Source: Acetatifactor sp. (lineage in GTDB: Bacteria > Bacillota > Clostridia > Lachnospirales > Lachnospiraceae). Taken from it: a stretch of 52,592 nucleotides of DNA. The position numbers were made by a program, and so were the translations under genes. The notes below the pieces were generated by a model, which was not told the DNA's origin, made no database searches, and worked only from the letters and a program-made list of their open reading frames with translations. This document shows positions 8,468 to 16,460 of the stretch, in pieces; the first letter of the stretch is position 1; every line of letters begins with the position of its first letter. Location: assembly GCA_016293615.1 (NCBI GenBank), contig JAEDDX010000011.1:1-52592 (forward strand). The letters are read 5' to 3'.

Positions 8468-9925
8468 TTACTTATCGTCCACGCTGTAGTTGGGCGCTTC
8501 CTTGGTGATATGGATGTCATGAGGATGGCTCTCCTTTAAGGATGCAGCGGAAATCTTCACGAATCTGCCGGTCTCCTTCAGCTCCTCAATACTGTGTGCA
8601 CCGCAGTAACCCATACCGGAACGAAGACCGCCCAAAAGCTGGAACACGGTATCCTCAAGGTTACCCTTGTAAGCAACACGGCCTTCTACGCCTTCAGGTA
8701 CAAGCTTCTTTGCATTCTCCTGGAAGTAACGGTCCTTGCTGCCGTTCTCCATAGCGGCGATGGAACCCATGCCACGGTAAACCTTGTACTTTCTTCCCTG
8801 GAACAGTTCGTAGTCCCCGGGGCTCTCCTCGCAGCCTGCGAACATGCTGCCCATCATGCAGACACTGCCGCCTGCGGCGATCGCCTTGGTAATATCTCCG
8901 GAGTACTTGATACCGCCGTCCGCGATGATGGGAACGCCGTACTCCTTTGCAACCTTATAACAATCCATAATAGCGGATACCTGGGGAACACCGATACCTG
9001 CAACCACACGGGTGGTACAGATGGAACCGGGACCGATACCGACCTTAACTGCGTCAGCACCTGCTTCAATCAGGTCTCTGGTCGCTTCTCCTGTCGCAAC
9101 ATTACCTGCGATCACCTGAAGATCCGGATACTTCTCCTTGATCATCTTCAGGCAGTTCAATACATTCTGGGAATGTCCGTGCGCACTGTCAAGCACGATG
9201 ACGTCAACCTTCGCGGCAACCAGTGCAGCGACACGGTCAAGCACATTTGCGGTGATACCGACACCGGCACCGCAGAGCAGTCTGCCCTGTGCGTCCTTTG
9301 CAGCAAGGGGATACTTTACCGTCTTCTCAATATCCTTGATGGTGATCAGACCCTTCAGATTAAAGTCCTTGTCCACAATGGGGAGCTTCTCCTTACGGGC
9401 CTTGGCAAGAATCTTCTTTGCCTCCTCCAGGGTGGTTCCCTCGGGAGCAGTGATCAGGCCCTCGCTGGTCATGGACTCTTTGATCTTCTTGGTGAAATCG
9501 GTCTCAAACTTCAGGTCACGGTTGGTGATGATACCTACCAGCTTGCGGCCCTCTGTAATGGGAACGCCGGAGATACGGAACTTTGCCATCAGCGCATCCG
9601 CATCTGCAAGTGTATGTTCGGGAGTCAGTGAGAAGGGATCTGTGATAACACCATTCTCTGAACGCTTTACCTTGTCTACCTCTTCTGCCTGAGCTTCAAT
9701 AGACATGTTCTTGTGGATGATACCGATACCGCCCTGTCTGGCCATCGCAATTGCCATGCGATGCTCCGTAACGGTATCCATACCTGCGCTCATCATAGGA
9801 ATGTTGAGCTTGATCTTCTTCGTCAGCCAGGTAGTAATGTCTACCTGATTCGGAATTACCTGAGAATATGCAGGCACAAGCAGCACATCATCAAATGTAA
9901 TACCTTCACCGATAATCTGTCCCAT
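8468..9925 (-). CDS. guaB: IMP dehydrogenase
   Basis: A 485-residue inosine-5'-monophosphate dehydrogenase that oxidises IMP to XMP with NAD+, committing flux to GTP. The (beta/alpha)8 barrel is interrupted at about residues 95-205 by a pair of CBS domains (Bateman module). The catalytic loop GPGSICTTR holds the active cysteine, and the flap region has YRGMGS. The gene has its own promoter, a long leader with a GC-rich hairpin and a terminator, so it is monocistronic. It lies beside the IMP-forming operon. AAGGAGG precedes the ATG at good spacing. Confidence 0.97.
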   Translation of the reverse strand: MGQIIGEGITFDDVLLVPAYSQVIPNQVDITTWLTKKIKLNIPMMSAGMDTVTEHRMAIAMARQGGIGIIHKNMSIEAQAEEVDKVKRSENGVITDPFSLTPEHTLADADALMAKFRISGVPITEGRKLVGIITNRDLKFETDFTKKIKESMTSEGLITAPEGTTLEEAKKILAKARKEKLPIVDKDFNLKGLITIKDIEKTVKYPLAAKDAQGRLLCGAGVGITANVLDRVAALVAAKVDVIVLDSAHGHSQNVLNCLKMIKEKYPDLQVIAGNVATGEATRDLIEAGADAVKVGIGPGSICTTRVVAGIGVPQVSAIMDCYKVAKEYGVPIIADGGIKYSGDITKAIAAGGSVCMMGSMFAGCEESPGDYELFQGRKYKVYRGMGSIAAMENGSKDRYFQENAKKLVPEGVEGRVAYKGNLEDTVFQLLGGLRSGMGYCGAHSIEELKETGRFVKISAASLKESHPHDIHITKEAPNYSVDDK

Positions 9926-9967
9926 CTTTCATCCTCCTTGTTGTATTCATTTAGAAAAGATAACTCA

Positions 9968-9997
9968 CGACCCCGGAAGCAATTCGTCCCGGGGTCC
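9968..9997 (-). promoter_or_regulatory. GC-rich leader hairpin of guaB
   Basis: Within the predicted guaB leader, GACCCCGG (9969-9976) and CCGGGGTC (9989-9996) form a perfect 8-bp stem with a 12-base loop. In the guaB direction only GTGAGTTATCTTTTC follows, so it is a poor terminator by itself. It could be an attenuator, a stability element, or the terminator of the gene upstream. No known riboswitch consensus was recognised. Confidence 0.5.
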
Positions 9998-10011
9998 TTT
10001 AATTTCATATG

Positions 10012-10040
10012 AGTGTATCAAAGTTTAACCTATAAGTCAA
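10012..10040 (-). promoter_or_regulatory. probable guaB promoter
   Basis: TTGACT (10035-10040) and TACACT (10012-10017) with exactly 17 bp between them on the minus strand. The start site would be near 10005, giving an 80-base leader that includes the GC-rich hairpin. Confidence 0.7.
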
Positions 10041-10048
10041 TGAGAAAA

Positions 10049-10549
10049 TTAGTCATTATATATCTTTCTCGGAGCTACATTTTTCATGATTTTTACCAAC
10101 TCGGGAGAGGGGCTTAAGAGAATCTTCTCGCCGCCTTCGAGATACATGGCGTAGCGGAGATCCGGCTTGTCCTCATATCCGATGCTGTAATCGGTCTGCC
10201 TGCACTGTCTGTTTTTATAGTTGTCGAGATGATAACTCTTAATCGGTGCTAAAATCTCGATTTTTTCCAGGGAATAGGTCGCAACCTTCTTGCGCCTGGA
10301 CTTGCCCAGTATCTTATCGATGGTCAGTTCCTTGTCCATATACAGATACTCATACTCCACATCCGTATTCAGTCTGACAAAATATGCTCCGACGCCGAAG
10401 GCAACCGCAAGAATCATCATGAGCAGGTTGGAAAACAACAGGAACAGGACAACCGTTGCGCCCGTCATCAGATATAAAAAATATTTTGCAAAACTTGCCA
10501 GGGTAGATGTTTTTGCCTTTACCAGGCATTCCACATATGCTTCACTCAT
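10049..10549 (-). CDS. two-TM protein of unknown function
   Basis: A 166-residue protein with two adjacent hydrophobic helices (about residues 20-40 and 42-60) followed by a cytoplasmic beta-rich domain of about 100 residues. The soluble part (VEYEYLYMDKELTIDKILGK) looks like a PH-like membrane-protein domain. I recall similar proteins as conserved in Lachnospiraceae (possibly DUF6106), but I cannot confirm the family here. It is transcribed away from the next gene, from a shared 193-bp region. Confidence 0.75.
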   Translation of the reverse strand: MSEAYVECLVKAKTSTLASFAKYFLYLMTGATVVLFLLFSNLLMMILAVAFGVGAYFVRLNTDVEYEYLYMDKELTIDKILGKSRRKKVATYSLEKIEILAPIKSYHLDNYKNRQCRQTDYSIGYEDKPDLRYAMYLEGGEKILLSPSPELVKIMKNVAPRKIYND

Positions 10550-10592
10550 TCTCTTATCCTCTCTGTGTCTGTGTTAATACGATACTGTTTTC

Positions 10593-10621
10593 ATGATAGC
10601 CCAAATCCGTTCAACTTGCAA
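10593..10621 (-). promoter_or_regulatory. possible promoter of the two-TM protein gene
   Basis: TTGCAA (10616-10621), 17 bp, TATCAT (10593-10598) on the minus strand, about 45 bp before the ATG. The -35 box is imperfect. Confidence 0.4.
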
Positions 10622-10683
10622 GAACACTTTGCCAAAACAAACCCAGTTTACATATTTTTTAGATTTGCTTTCCGGCTCTTTCA

Positions 10684-10712
10684 TTGACACGGAATAGAGA
10701 AAAATATACAAT
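10684..10712 (+). promoter_or_regulatory. promoter of the 250-residue membrane protein gene
   Basis: A near-consensus promoter: TTGACA (10684-10689), 17 bp, TACAAT (10707-10712). It is followed by GGAG at the right distance from the ATG at 10743. Confidence 0.75.
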
Positions 10713-10742
10713 GATAACAAAATCGTAAAAGGAGACAAGCCT

Positions 10743-11495
10743 ATGCCCGTAATGGATGAATTCAAAGAAGAACGCGCCGCTCTGAAACAGGCCGGTCTAA
10801 AGGTTAAGCTGATTTATTTCTGGGATTATTATAAATGGTATGTAATCGCCGCTCTCATCATCATCGGAGTGATCATCTCCCAGGTAAAATTCTACATGGA
10901 GAAAAAGGATGTGGTCTTCCATGCCGGTCTTCTCAATGCCTCAGAGGTCGTCGTGTCGATGGAAGACGGAGCTCATACGAACGAATTCGCGGTGTATACC
11001 GGAATCGATACGGAAAACGAGGAGATTCTCTTCGACAACTCGATGTCCATCGGACCGGGAATGGCTGACTCCTACAACTCCGCGCAGAAGCTGGTCGTCT
11101 ATCTGTCCGCAGCCGAGATCGATGTGATGGTCGCTGATGTTTCCATCGTCATCCAGTATGCGTACCAGAATGATTTCATGGATATGCGGAATATCTTAAG
11201 CCCCGAACAGCTGGAACAGTATCAGGATCGCTTCTATTACATCGACAAAGCCAAGGTGGAAGCAATCAGCAATCAGCTCTCCGCCGTCGATTACAGCGGC
11301 AACGGTGTTGTATACCCGGATCCCTTTGACCCGGAGTCCATGGAAGACCCGGTGCCCGTTGGTGTCCGGATTCCCGCGCAGTGCCGCCTGACGAAGGAGT
11401 ATTACCTGAACGGTCCCGACCAGGTGTGCAGCGTGCTGGTGAACACCAAACACCTTGATATGTCTTTGAAATTCATTGACTTTATGTGCAATTAA
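10743..11495 (+). CDS. single-pass membrane protein, unknown function
   Basis: A 250-residue protein with a basic, amphipathic N-terminus, one membrane helix (about residues 30-48) and an extracellular domain of about 200 residues. The outer part has no Cys pairs or repeats that I recognise. The sequence type (short cytoplasmic part ending in IYFWDYYKWY before the helix) is common in Lachnospiraceae hypothetical proteins. The gene has its own strong promoter and GGAG before the ATG. It ends tail-to-tail with gatB and overlaps it by 14 bp. Confidence 0.8.
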   Translation: MPVMDEFKEERAALKQAGLKVKLIYFWDYYKWYVIAALIIIGVIISQVKFYMEKKDVVFHAGLLNASEVVVSMEDGAHTNEFAVYTGIDTENEEILFDNSMSIGPGMADSYNSAQKLVVYLSAAEIDVMVADVSIVIQYAYQNDFMDMRNILSPEQLEQYQDRFYYIDKAKVEAISNQLSAVDYSGNGVVYPDPFDPESMEDPVPVGVRIPAQCRLTKEYYLNGPDQVCSVLVNTKHLDMSLKFIDFMCN

Positions 11496-12936
11496 TCCAT
11501 TTTTCCAGACATTCGCTCAACATGCGGTTGACAACGGCAGGGTCCGCTTTTCCCTTCATGGCTTTCATGGTCTGACCGACCAGAAAACCAAAGGCGCGGT
11601 CCTTGCCGTTTTTGTAATCCGCAACAGACTTCTCATTGTTTTGAAGCACTTCTTCGATGGTTCTTCTGAGCAGTCCATCGTCTCTCTGTATCAGAAGCCC
11701 TCGTTCCTCCGCGCACTTTCTCGGGTCGATGTCGTTCTCAAACATTTCCTCAAAAATCAGTTTCGCCGAAGAAAGGTTCACAGATTTTTCCTCCACCATG
11801 GCAATCAGTTCCTTCAGATGAAACGGCGAAAATACAAGCTCCTCCGGGTCGAGCAGATTCTTTTTCAAAAGCCTGAGTGTCTCACCCATGATCCAGTTGG
11901 AGACCTGCTTGGGCTCCGCCCCGAGCGCGATGGTCTTCTCAAATAAATCCGCAAGCGCCTTCGAGCCGGTGATGATTCCGATATCATATTCCGGAATCGC
12001 ATACTCCGTGCGATACCGCTCCATCTTCCCGGCGCGAAGCTCCGGCTGTGCGGCGCGGATCTGTTCTATCATTTCCCTGCTTACAACGATGGGGAGCAGA
12101 TCCGGGTCCGGAAAATAGCGATAGTCATCGGCATCCTCCTTGGAACGCATCGAAAAGGACTGATTCTTGCCCTCATCCCACCGTCTGGTCTCCTGCCTCA
12201 CGGTTTCTCCGGACGAAAGCAGGGCGATCTGGCGCGCGCTCTCGGCTTCGATGGCTCTTCGGACTGCGCGGAAGGAGCCGAGATTCTTCATCTCGGTTCT
12301 GGTGCCGAGGGCCTCCCCGGGTTTTCTCACGGAGAGGTTCACATCCACCCGCATCGAGCCCTCCTGCAGCTTACAGTCCCCGGCTCCCAGATACTGAATC
12401 ATCAGTCTTAGGTTGTCCAGATAAGCGATCACTTCCTCCGCGGTTCGCATGTCCGGCTCGGACACGATCTCCAGAAGCGGTACTCCGGAGCGATTGTAAT
12501 CGATCAGGGTTCTTGCGTTTGTTTCATCATGGATAAGCTTCCCGGCATCCTCCTCCATATGCATCTCGTGGATACCGATCCGTTTCGTCCGGTTTTGAAC
12601 CTCTATTTCCACATAACCGTTCCGGCAGATCGGAAGGTACAGCTGCGAGATCTGATAATTCTGCGGATTATCCGGATAGAAATAATTCTTTCTGTCAAAA
12701 CGGCTGTACTGCGCGATCTCACAATGCAGGGCAAGTCCCACCGCTATGGCATGCTCCAGCACCCTGCGGTTTAACACGGGAAGCGCCCCCGGCATACCGG
12801 TGCACACCGGGCAGGTCTGCGTATTGGGTTCGGCGCCGAACTCAGTGGAGCAGGCGCAGAAAATCTTGGACTTCGTCGCAAGCTCCACATGGACCTCCAG
12901 TCCGATGACTGTTTCATAGGCGTCATTTGCTCCCAT
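11482..12936 (-). CDS. gatB: Asp/Glu-tRNA amidotransferase subunit B
   Basis: A 484-residue GatB, the subunit that binds mis-acylated Asp-tRNA-Asn or Glu-tRNA-Gln and activates it with ATP. The N-terminus carries the family signature VIGLEVHVEL, and the first 70 residues have the Cys pairs (CACS, CPVCTGMPG) that bind Zn in this family. The C-terminal YqeY-like tail domain is present. I place the start at 12936 because AAAGGAG precedes that ATG. It overlaps the end of gatA by 14 bp, so the genes are translationally coupled. The order is gatC-gatA-gatB. Confidence 0.95.
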   Translation of the reverse strand: MGANDAYETVIGLEVHVELATKSKIFCACSTEFGAEPNTQTCPVCTGMPGALPVLNRRVLEHAIAVGLALHCEIAQYSRFDRKNYFYPDNPQNYQISQLYLPICRNGYVEIEVQNRTKRIGIHEMHMEEDAGKLIHDETNARTLIDYNRSGVPLLEIVSEPDMRTAEEVIAYLDNLRLMIQYLGAGDCKLQEGSMRVDVNLSVRKPGEALGTRTEMKNLGSFRAVRRAIEAESARQIALLSSGETVRQETRRWDEGKNQSFSMRSKEDADDYRYFPDPDLLPIVVSREMIEQIRAAQPELRAGKMERYRTEYAIPEYDIGIITGSKALADLFEKTIALGAEPKQVSNWIMGETLRLLKKNLLDPEELVFSPFHLKELIAMVEEKSVNLSSAKLIFEEMFENDIDPRKCAEERGLLIQRDDGLLRRTIEEVLQNNEKSVADYKNGKDRAFGFLVGQTMKAMKGKADPAVVNRMLSECLEKWINCT

Positions 12937-14431
12937 AAAGCTTCTCCTTTCTCGTCTGCTCATAGGTGAATGCAGCCTGCAGAACTGTTTTTTCACGGAA
13001 ACGGCTGCCCATCAACTGCAGTCCGATGGGAAGTCCCTGCTTCGTCTCCCCGCAGGGTACACTGATGGCAGGAAGCCCGCACAGATTGGCGCAGATCGTA
13101 TACACATCCTCCAGATACCGTTCCACGGGATTCTCGGGACTCCTCCCCAGCACAGGCGCCGCCGTGGGCGCCACAGGACTCAAAATCAGGTCATAGGCTG
13201 CAAACGCTTTATCAAAGGTTTGCACCAGTCTGTTTCTGACTTTTTGCGCCTTCAGATAATAGGCGTCGTAATAGCCGGCACTCAGCACGAAGGTCCCTAA
13301 CAGGATACGGCGCCTGACCTCCGTTCCGAAGCCTTCGGAGCGGGAGACCGTATACAGTTTCTGCAGGCTTTCTTCCTGCGCGCGATGCCCGTACCTGATC
13401 CCGTCAAAGCGCTCCAGATTGGAGCCGGCCTCGGCGGACGCTATGGTATAATAAGTCGGAACCGCATATTCGGTCAGCCCGAGTGTAAACGGTTCTACCA
13501 CAGCGCCTTCCTGTTCCAGCTGTGACGCTGCCTGCAGGATCGCATCCCTGACCTCATCGTCAATTGCCGCCTCCAGATATTCGCGCGGCACCCCGATGCG
13601 CATTCCGCGCACATCGCGGATCAGCGCTGTCCGAAAATCCGTATCCGTCGGGCAGACGCAGGTCGCATCCTTCGCATCCCTGCCGCAGAGGATCTCCAGC
13701 ACAGCCGCACAGTCCTCCACATTCTTCGTCATTGGTCCGATCTGGTCCATCGAAGAGGCGTAGGCCACCAGACCGTAGCGGGAAACCATCCCGTAGGACG
13801 GCTTCATTCCTACTACGCCGCAGTGCGATGCCGGCTGTCTGACAGAGCCCCCCGTGTCTGAACCGAGTGCGAAAAAGCACTCCTGCAGGGCCACTGCCGC
13901 CGCGCTGCCGCCGGAGGAGCCGCCGGGACAGTGTTTTGGGGAGTACGGATTACAGGTCGCACCGAAGTAAGAGGTTTCCGTCGTGGAGCCGAAGGCAAAC
14001 TCATCCATATTGGTCTTGCCGATGAGAATTGCTCCTGCCGCCTCCAGTCTCTTCGCCGCTTCCGCAGAATAAGCCGGCACAAAATCAGCCAGCATCTTTG
14101 ACGCACAGGTGGTGCGGATTCCTCTCGTACAGATGTTATCCTTCAAGGCGACCGGCACGCCTGCCAGGGGACCTGCGAGGGCTCCCCTCTCTATCTGCGC
14201 CTGTACCTCCTGCGCACGGCTGCGCGCCTGTTCGGCCGCCACCGTGATAAAGCAGCGGTAGTCCGCATCCACCGCCCTGATCTGTTCCAGCACGGCATCT
14301 GTCGCATCGATTGCCGTGGTCCTTCCTTCGCGAATCGCCCTGCCCAGCTCGAGGGCGCTCAAGTTTCGTATTGCTTCTGTTCCCAGTTTACTCAATGTAA
14401 CTATCTCCGACTCTATCTTCCTTTTCGTCAT
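12923..14431 (-). CDS. gatA: Asp/Glu-tRNA amidotransferase subunit A
   Basis: A 502-residue amidase-signature enzyme that releases ammonia from glutamine for GatB. The Ser-cisSer-Lys triad is readable: Lys97 in VALKDN, Ser172 in GGSSGGSAAA and Ser196 in SDTGGSVRQP. The spacing of 75 and 99 residues from the Lys matches other GatA proteins. The N-terminus is about 15 residues longer than usual, but the ATG overlaps the gatC stop codon (ATGA), which fixes it by coupling. Confidence 0.95.
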   Translation of the reverse strand: MTKRKIESEIVTLSKLGTEAIRNLSALELGRAIREGRTTAIDATDAVLEQIRAVDADYRCFITVAAEQARSRAQEVQAQIERGALAGPLAGVPVALKDNICTRGIRTTCASKMLADFVPAYSAEAAKRLEAAGAILIGKTNMDEFAFGSTTETSYFGATCNPYSPKHCPGGSSGGSAAAVALQECFFALGSDTGGSVRQPASHCGVVGMKPSYGMVSRYGLVAYASSMDQIGPMTKNVEDCAAVLEILCGRDAKDATCVCPTDTDFRTALIRDVRGMRIGVPREYLEAAIDDEVRDAILQAASQLEQEGAVVEPFTLGLTEYAVPTYYTIASAEAGSNLERFDGIRYGHRAQEESLQKLYTVSRSEGFGTEVRRRILLGTFVLSAGYYDAYYLKAQKVRNRLVQTFDKAFAAYDLILSPVAPTAAPVLGRSPENPVERYLEDVYTICANLCGLPAISVPCGETKQGLPIGLQLMGSRFREKTVLQAAFTYEQTRKEKLYGSK

Positions 14432-14718
14432 ACCGTCTTCGGCACGACAAACATTCCTTCTGCTGCGTCCGGCGCGTTTTGCAGGGTCTGCTGCCTGCCG
14501 TCACCGTTTCGCACCTCATCCTCGCGCAGCGCATTGACAGCCGCACAGAAGGGCACCGCAGGCTCCGTATTCGCAGTGTCCAGCCGGTTCAGGCACTCCA
14601 CGAAAGTCAGCATCTGCCGCATATCCTTTTTTGCCTGCACCTTCTCGCGGTCCGTCAGTTCCAGCTTAGCGAGTGCACTGATTGCTTCCATCATTTCGTC
14701 ATTGATCTGTGTCGTCAT
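14428..14718 (-). CDS. gatC: Asp/Glu-tRNA amidotransferase subunit C
   Basis: A 96-residue GatC, the small belt-like subunit that stabilises the GatA-GatB complex. The N-terminal helix (ISALAKLELTDRE) and the central MLTFVECLNRLDTA are typical. The stop codon overlaps the gatA start by four bases. It is the first gene of the gatCAB operon. Confidence 0.9.
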   Translation of the reverse strand: MTTQINDEMMEAISALAKLELTDREKVQAKKDMRQMLTFVECLNRLDTANTEPAVPFCAAVNALREDEVRNGDGRQQTLQNAPDAAEGMFVVPKTV

Positions 14719-14811
14719 CGTATCCTCCGGTCTGATATCCGTCTAAAATGCTTTGCATCCTGTTTGCCGATATGCAAACAGGCAGGAATCTCCTGCCCGT
14801 TACTTCGCTGC

Positions 14812-15672
14812 TTAAAGCATTATTTCTCCCTCAAACACAGTCACCGCGGGACCTGTCATATAGACCACATTGGCTTCTGTGTCCCACTCAATCCTAAGCT
14901 CTCCGCCGAGAAGCTTCACCGTCACCGCATTGTCTGTATATCCGTTCAGGATGCAGGCCACTGCAGTTGCACAGCACCCGGTTCCGCACGCTAAGGTCTC
15001 GCCGGTTCCGCGCTCCCACACTCTCATGTTGACGGTCTGTCTGTCCAGAATCTCCACGAACTCCGTGTTCACTCTCTCGGGGAATCGCTCGTGATGTTCA
15101 AAGTAGGGCCCTATCTTCTCGATCTCCAGGTCAGACACGCCTTTCATGAACACGACGGCATGCGGATTTCCCATGGAGACGCAGGTCATTCTATACTCTC
15201 TGCCCTCCACCTCAATCGGCACATCGATTGCGCATTCTCCATCCGCAACCACGGGAATCTGCTTCGGTTCCAGAATCGGGCTTCCCATATTGACGCGCAC
15301 CGCAGAAACGCTGCCTCTGTCTCCTGATTCCTTCGTTTTTTCGACAGTAAGATCGAGATACTTCACACTGCCGCCGCTGACAATGGTAATCTGAGTGGAA
15401 TCGGTCAGTCCCTTATCATAAACAAATTTTGCGACACAGCGGATGCCGTTTCCGCACATCTGCGATCTCGTGCCGTCCGCATTGTACATTTCCATCTCAA
15501 AATCGGCATTGTCGGCCGGATTGATAAAAATCACGCCGTCTCCGCCGATGCCAAAGTGTCTGTCGCTGAGTCTTCTGACAATCTCGGGCTTCTTCTCCTG
15601 CGGTATCTGCTCGGCAAAACCGTTCACATAAACATAATCGTTGCCGCAGCCCTGCATTTTCGTAAATTTCAT
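14812..15672 (-). CDS. dapF: diaminopimelate epimerase
   Basis: A 286-residue PLP-independent racemase that converts LL- to meso-diaminopimelate for peptidoglycan and lysine synthesis. The two catalytic cysteines are in MCGNGIRC (near residue 75) and ACGTGCCA (near residue 222). The N-terminus has the usual MQGCGNDYVYV. The start at 15672 is preferred: AGGATGG lies eight bases upstream, whereas the ATG four codons earlier overlaps that SD. A TATAAT box at 15702-15707 probably drives it. Confidence 0.95.
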   Translation of the reverse strand: MKFTKMQGCGNDYVYVNGFAEQIPQEKKPEIVRRLSDRHFGIGGDGVIFINPADNADFEMEMYNADGTRSQMCGNGIRCVAKFVYDKGLTDSTQITIVSGGSVKYLDLTVEKTKESGDRGSVSAVRVNMGSPILEPKQIPVVADGECAIDVPIEVEGREYRMTCVSMGNPHAVVFMKGVSDLEIEKIGPYFEHHERFPERVNTEFVEILDRQTVNMRVWERGTGETLACGTGCCATAVACILNGYTDNAVTVKLLGGELRIEWDTEANVVYMTGPAVTVFEGEIML

Positions 15673-15829
15673 GCTTGGCACCATCCTTTTTATTTGTTTC
15701 GATTATATCAGTTTCTGCTCCGACATGCCACAACAATTTACCGGGCAGAGAGGATTTACGCATATTATCCGACTTATCCACATAAGCATTACAAAGATAA
15801 TCCTATAAACGGGCTTAAGGGGTAGGAAT

Positions 15830-16285
15830 ATGAGTGCAAAAACAAAGATAGTGGTTCTCCACCGGAAAGAATTGCTCTACACAGGAGTGTTTGCCGTTTT
15901 GGGCATTCTTCTCATTGTATTACTGGTCATGATGTTACTTGGCAAAAAAGTGGAAGCTCCGGCAGGGGAGGCTGCTTCCTCTGCGGAGAGCACAGCTTTG
16001 TACATACCCGGCGTCTATACCACGGAGCTGGTACTGGGAAATCAAAACATCTCAGTGGAAGTCATCGTCGACAAAGAGAAGATCACATCGATACGCCTGG
16101 TCAACTTAAGCGACTCGGTCACTACCATGTATCCGCTGCTGCAGCCAGCCTTTGACTCCATCTGTGAGCAGGTATATGATCTGCAGACTCTGGAGGGCGT
16201 GCGCTACAACATAGAAAGCAAATACACTTCTCTCGTGCTGCTCGAGTCGATACGCAATTCGCTGGAAAAGGCAGCGATCGAGTAA
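15830..16285 (+). CDS. membrane-anchored protein, degenerate FMN-binding-like domain
   Basis: A 151-residue protein with one N-terminal membrane helix (about residues 17-37) and an exported domain. The C-terminal ESKYTSLVLLESIRNSLEKA has the shape of the end of FMN-binding domains (SGATYTS followed by a helix). The SGA[TS] flavinylation motif itself is lost, so covalent flavin is unlikely. It is divergent from dapF and convergent with nadE. Function unknown. Confidence 0.7.
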   Translation: MSAKTKIVVLHRKELLYTGVFAVLGILLIVLLVMMLLGKKVEAPAGEAASSAESTALYIPGVYTTELVLGNQNISVEVIVDKEKITSIRLVNLSDSVTTMYPLLQPAFDSICEQVYDLQTLEGVRYNIESKYTSLVLLESIRNSLEKAAIE

Positions 16286-16326
16286 GCTTACATACCGCGC
16301 ATCTCACACCGGTAAGGTAAAGTGGG

Positions 16327-16404
16327 GATGGACAGTAGCTCGGCAAGGCAGGAATGGACAGTAGTTCGGTAAAGCAGCGATGGACAACAATTAGGCAAAG
16401 CAAA
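16327..16404. repeat. three tandem 26-bp imperfect repeats
   Basis: Three head-to-tail 26-bp units (16327-16352, 16353-16378, 16379-16404) share the core ATGGACAGTAGYTCGGYAAR. Units 1 and 2 are most alike; unit 3 has diverged more. A partial unit (CGGTAAGGTAAAGTGG) precedes them. They fill the gap between two convergent genes and run directly into the terminator hairpin. No protein is supported on either strand. Confidence 0.75.
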
Positions 16405-16432
16405 AGGGGAGTGCCAAAAAAGCACTCCCCTT
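16404..16432. terminator. bidirectional intrinsic terminator
   Basis: Perfect 11-bp stem AAGGGGAGTGC / GCACTCCCCTT with a seven-base A-rich loop, between a plus-strand gene ending at 16285 and nadE ending at 16461 on the minus strand. T-tracts are short on both sides. Confidence 0.7.
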
Positions 16433-16460
16433 ACGGTTCTTATCCTGCTCGGGCGGATGG

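Noticed and set aside
8594..9631. 345-codon plus-strand open frame over guaB
   Set aside because: Shadow of the conserved guaB gene; no SD and no family match.
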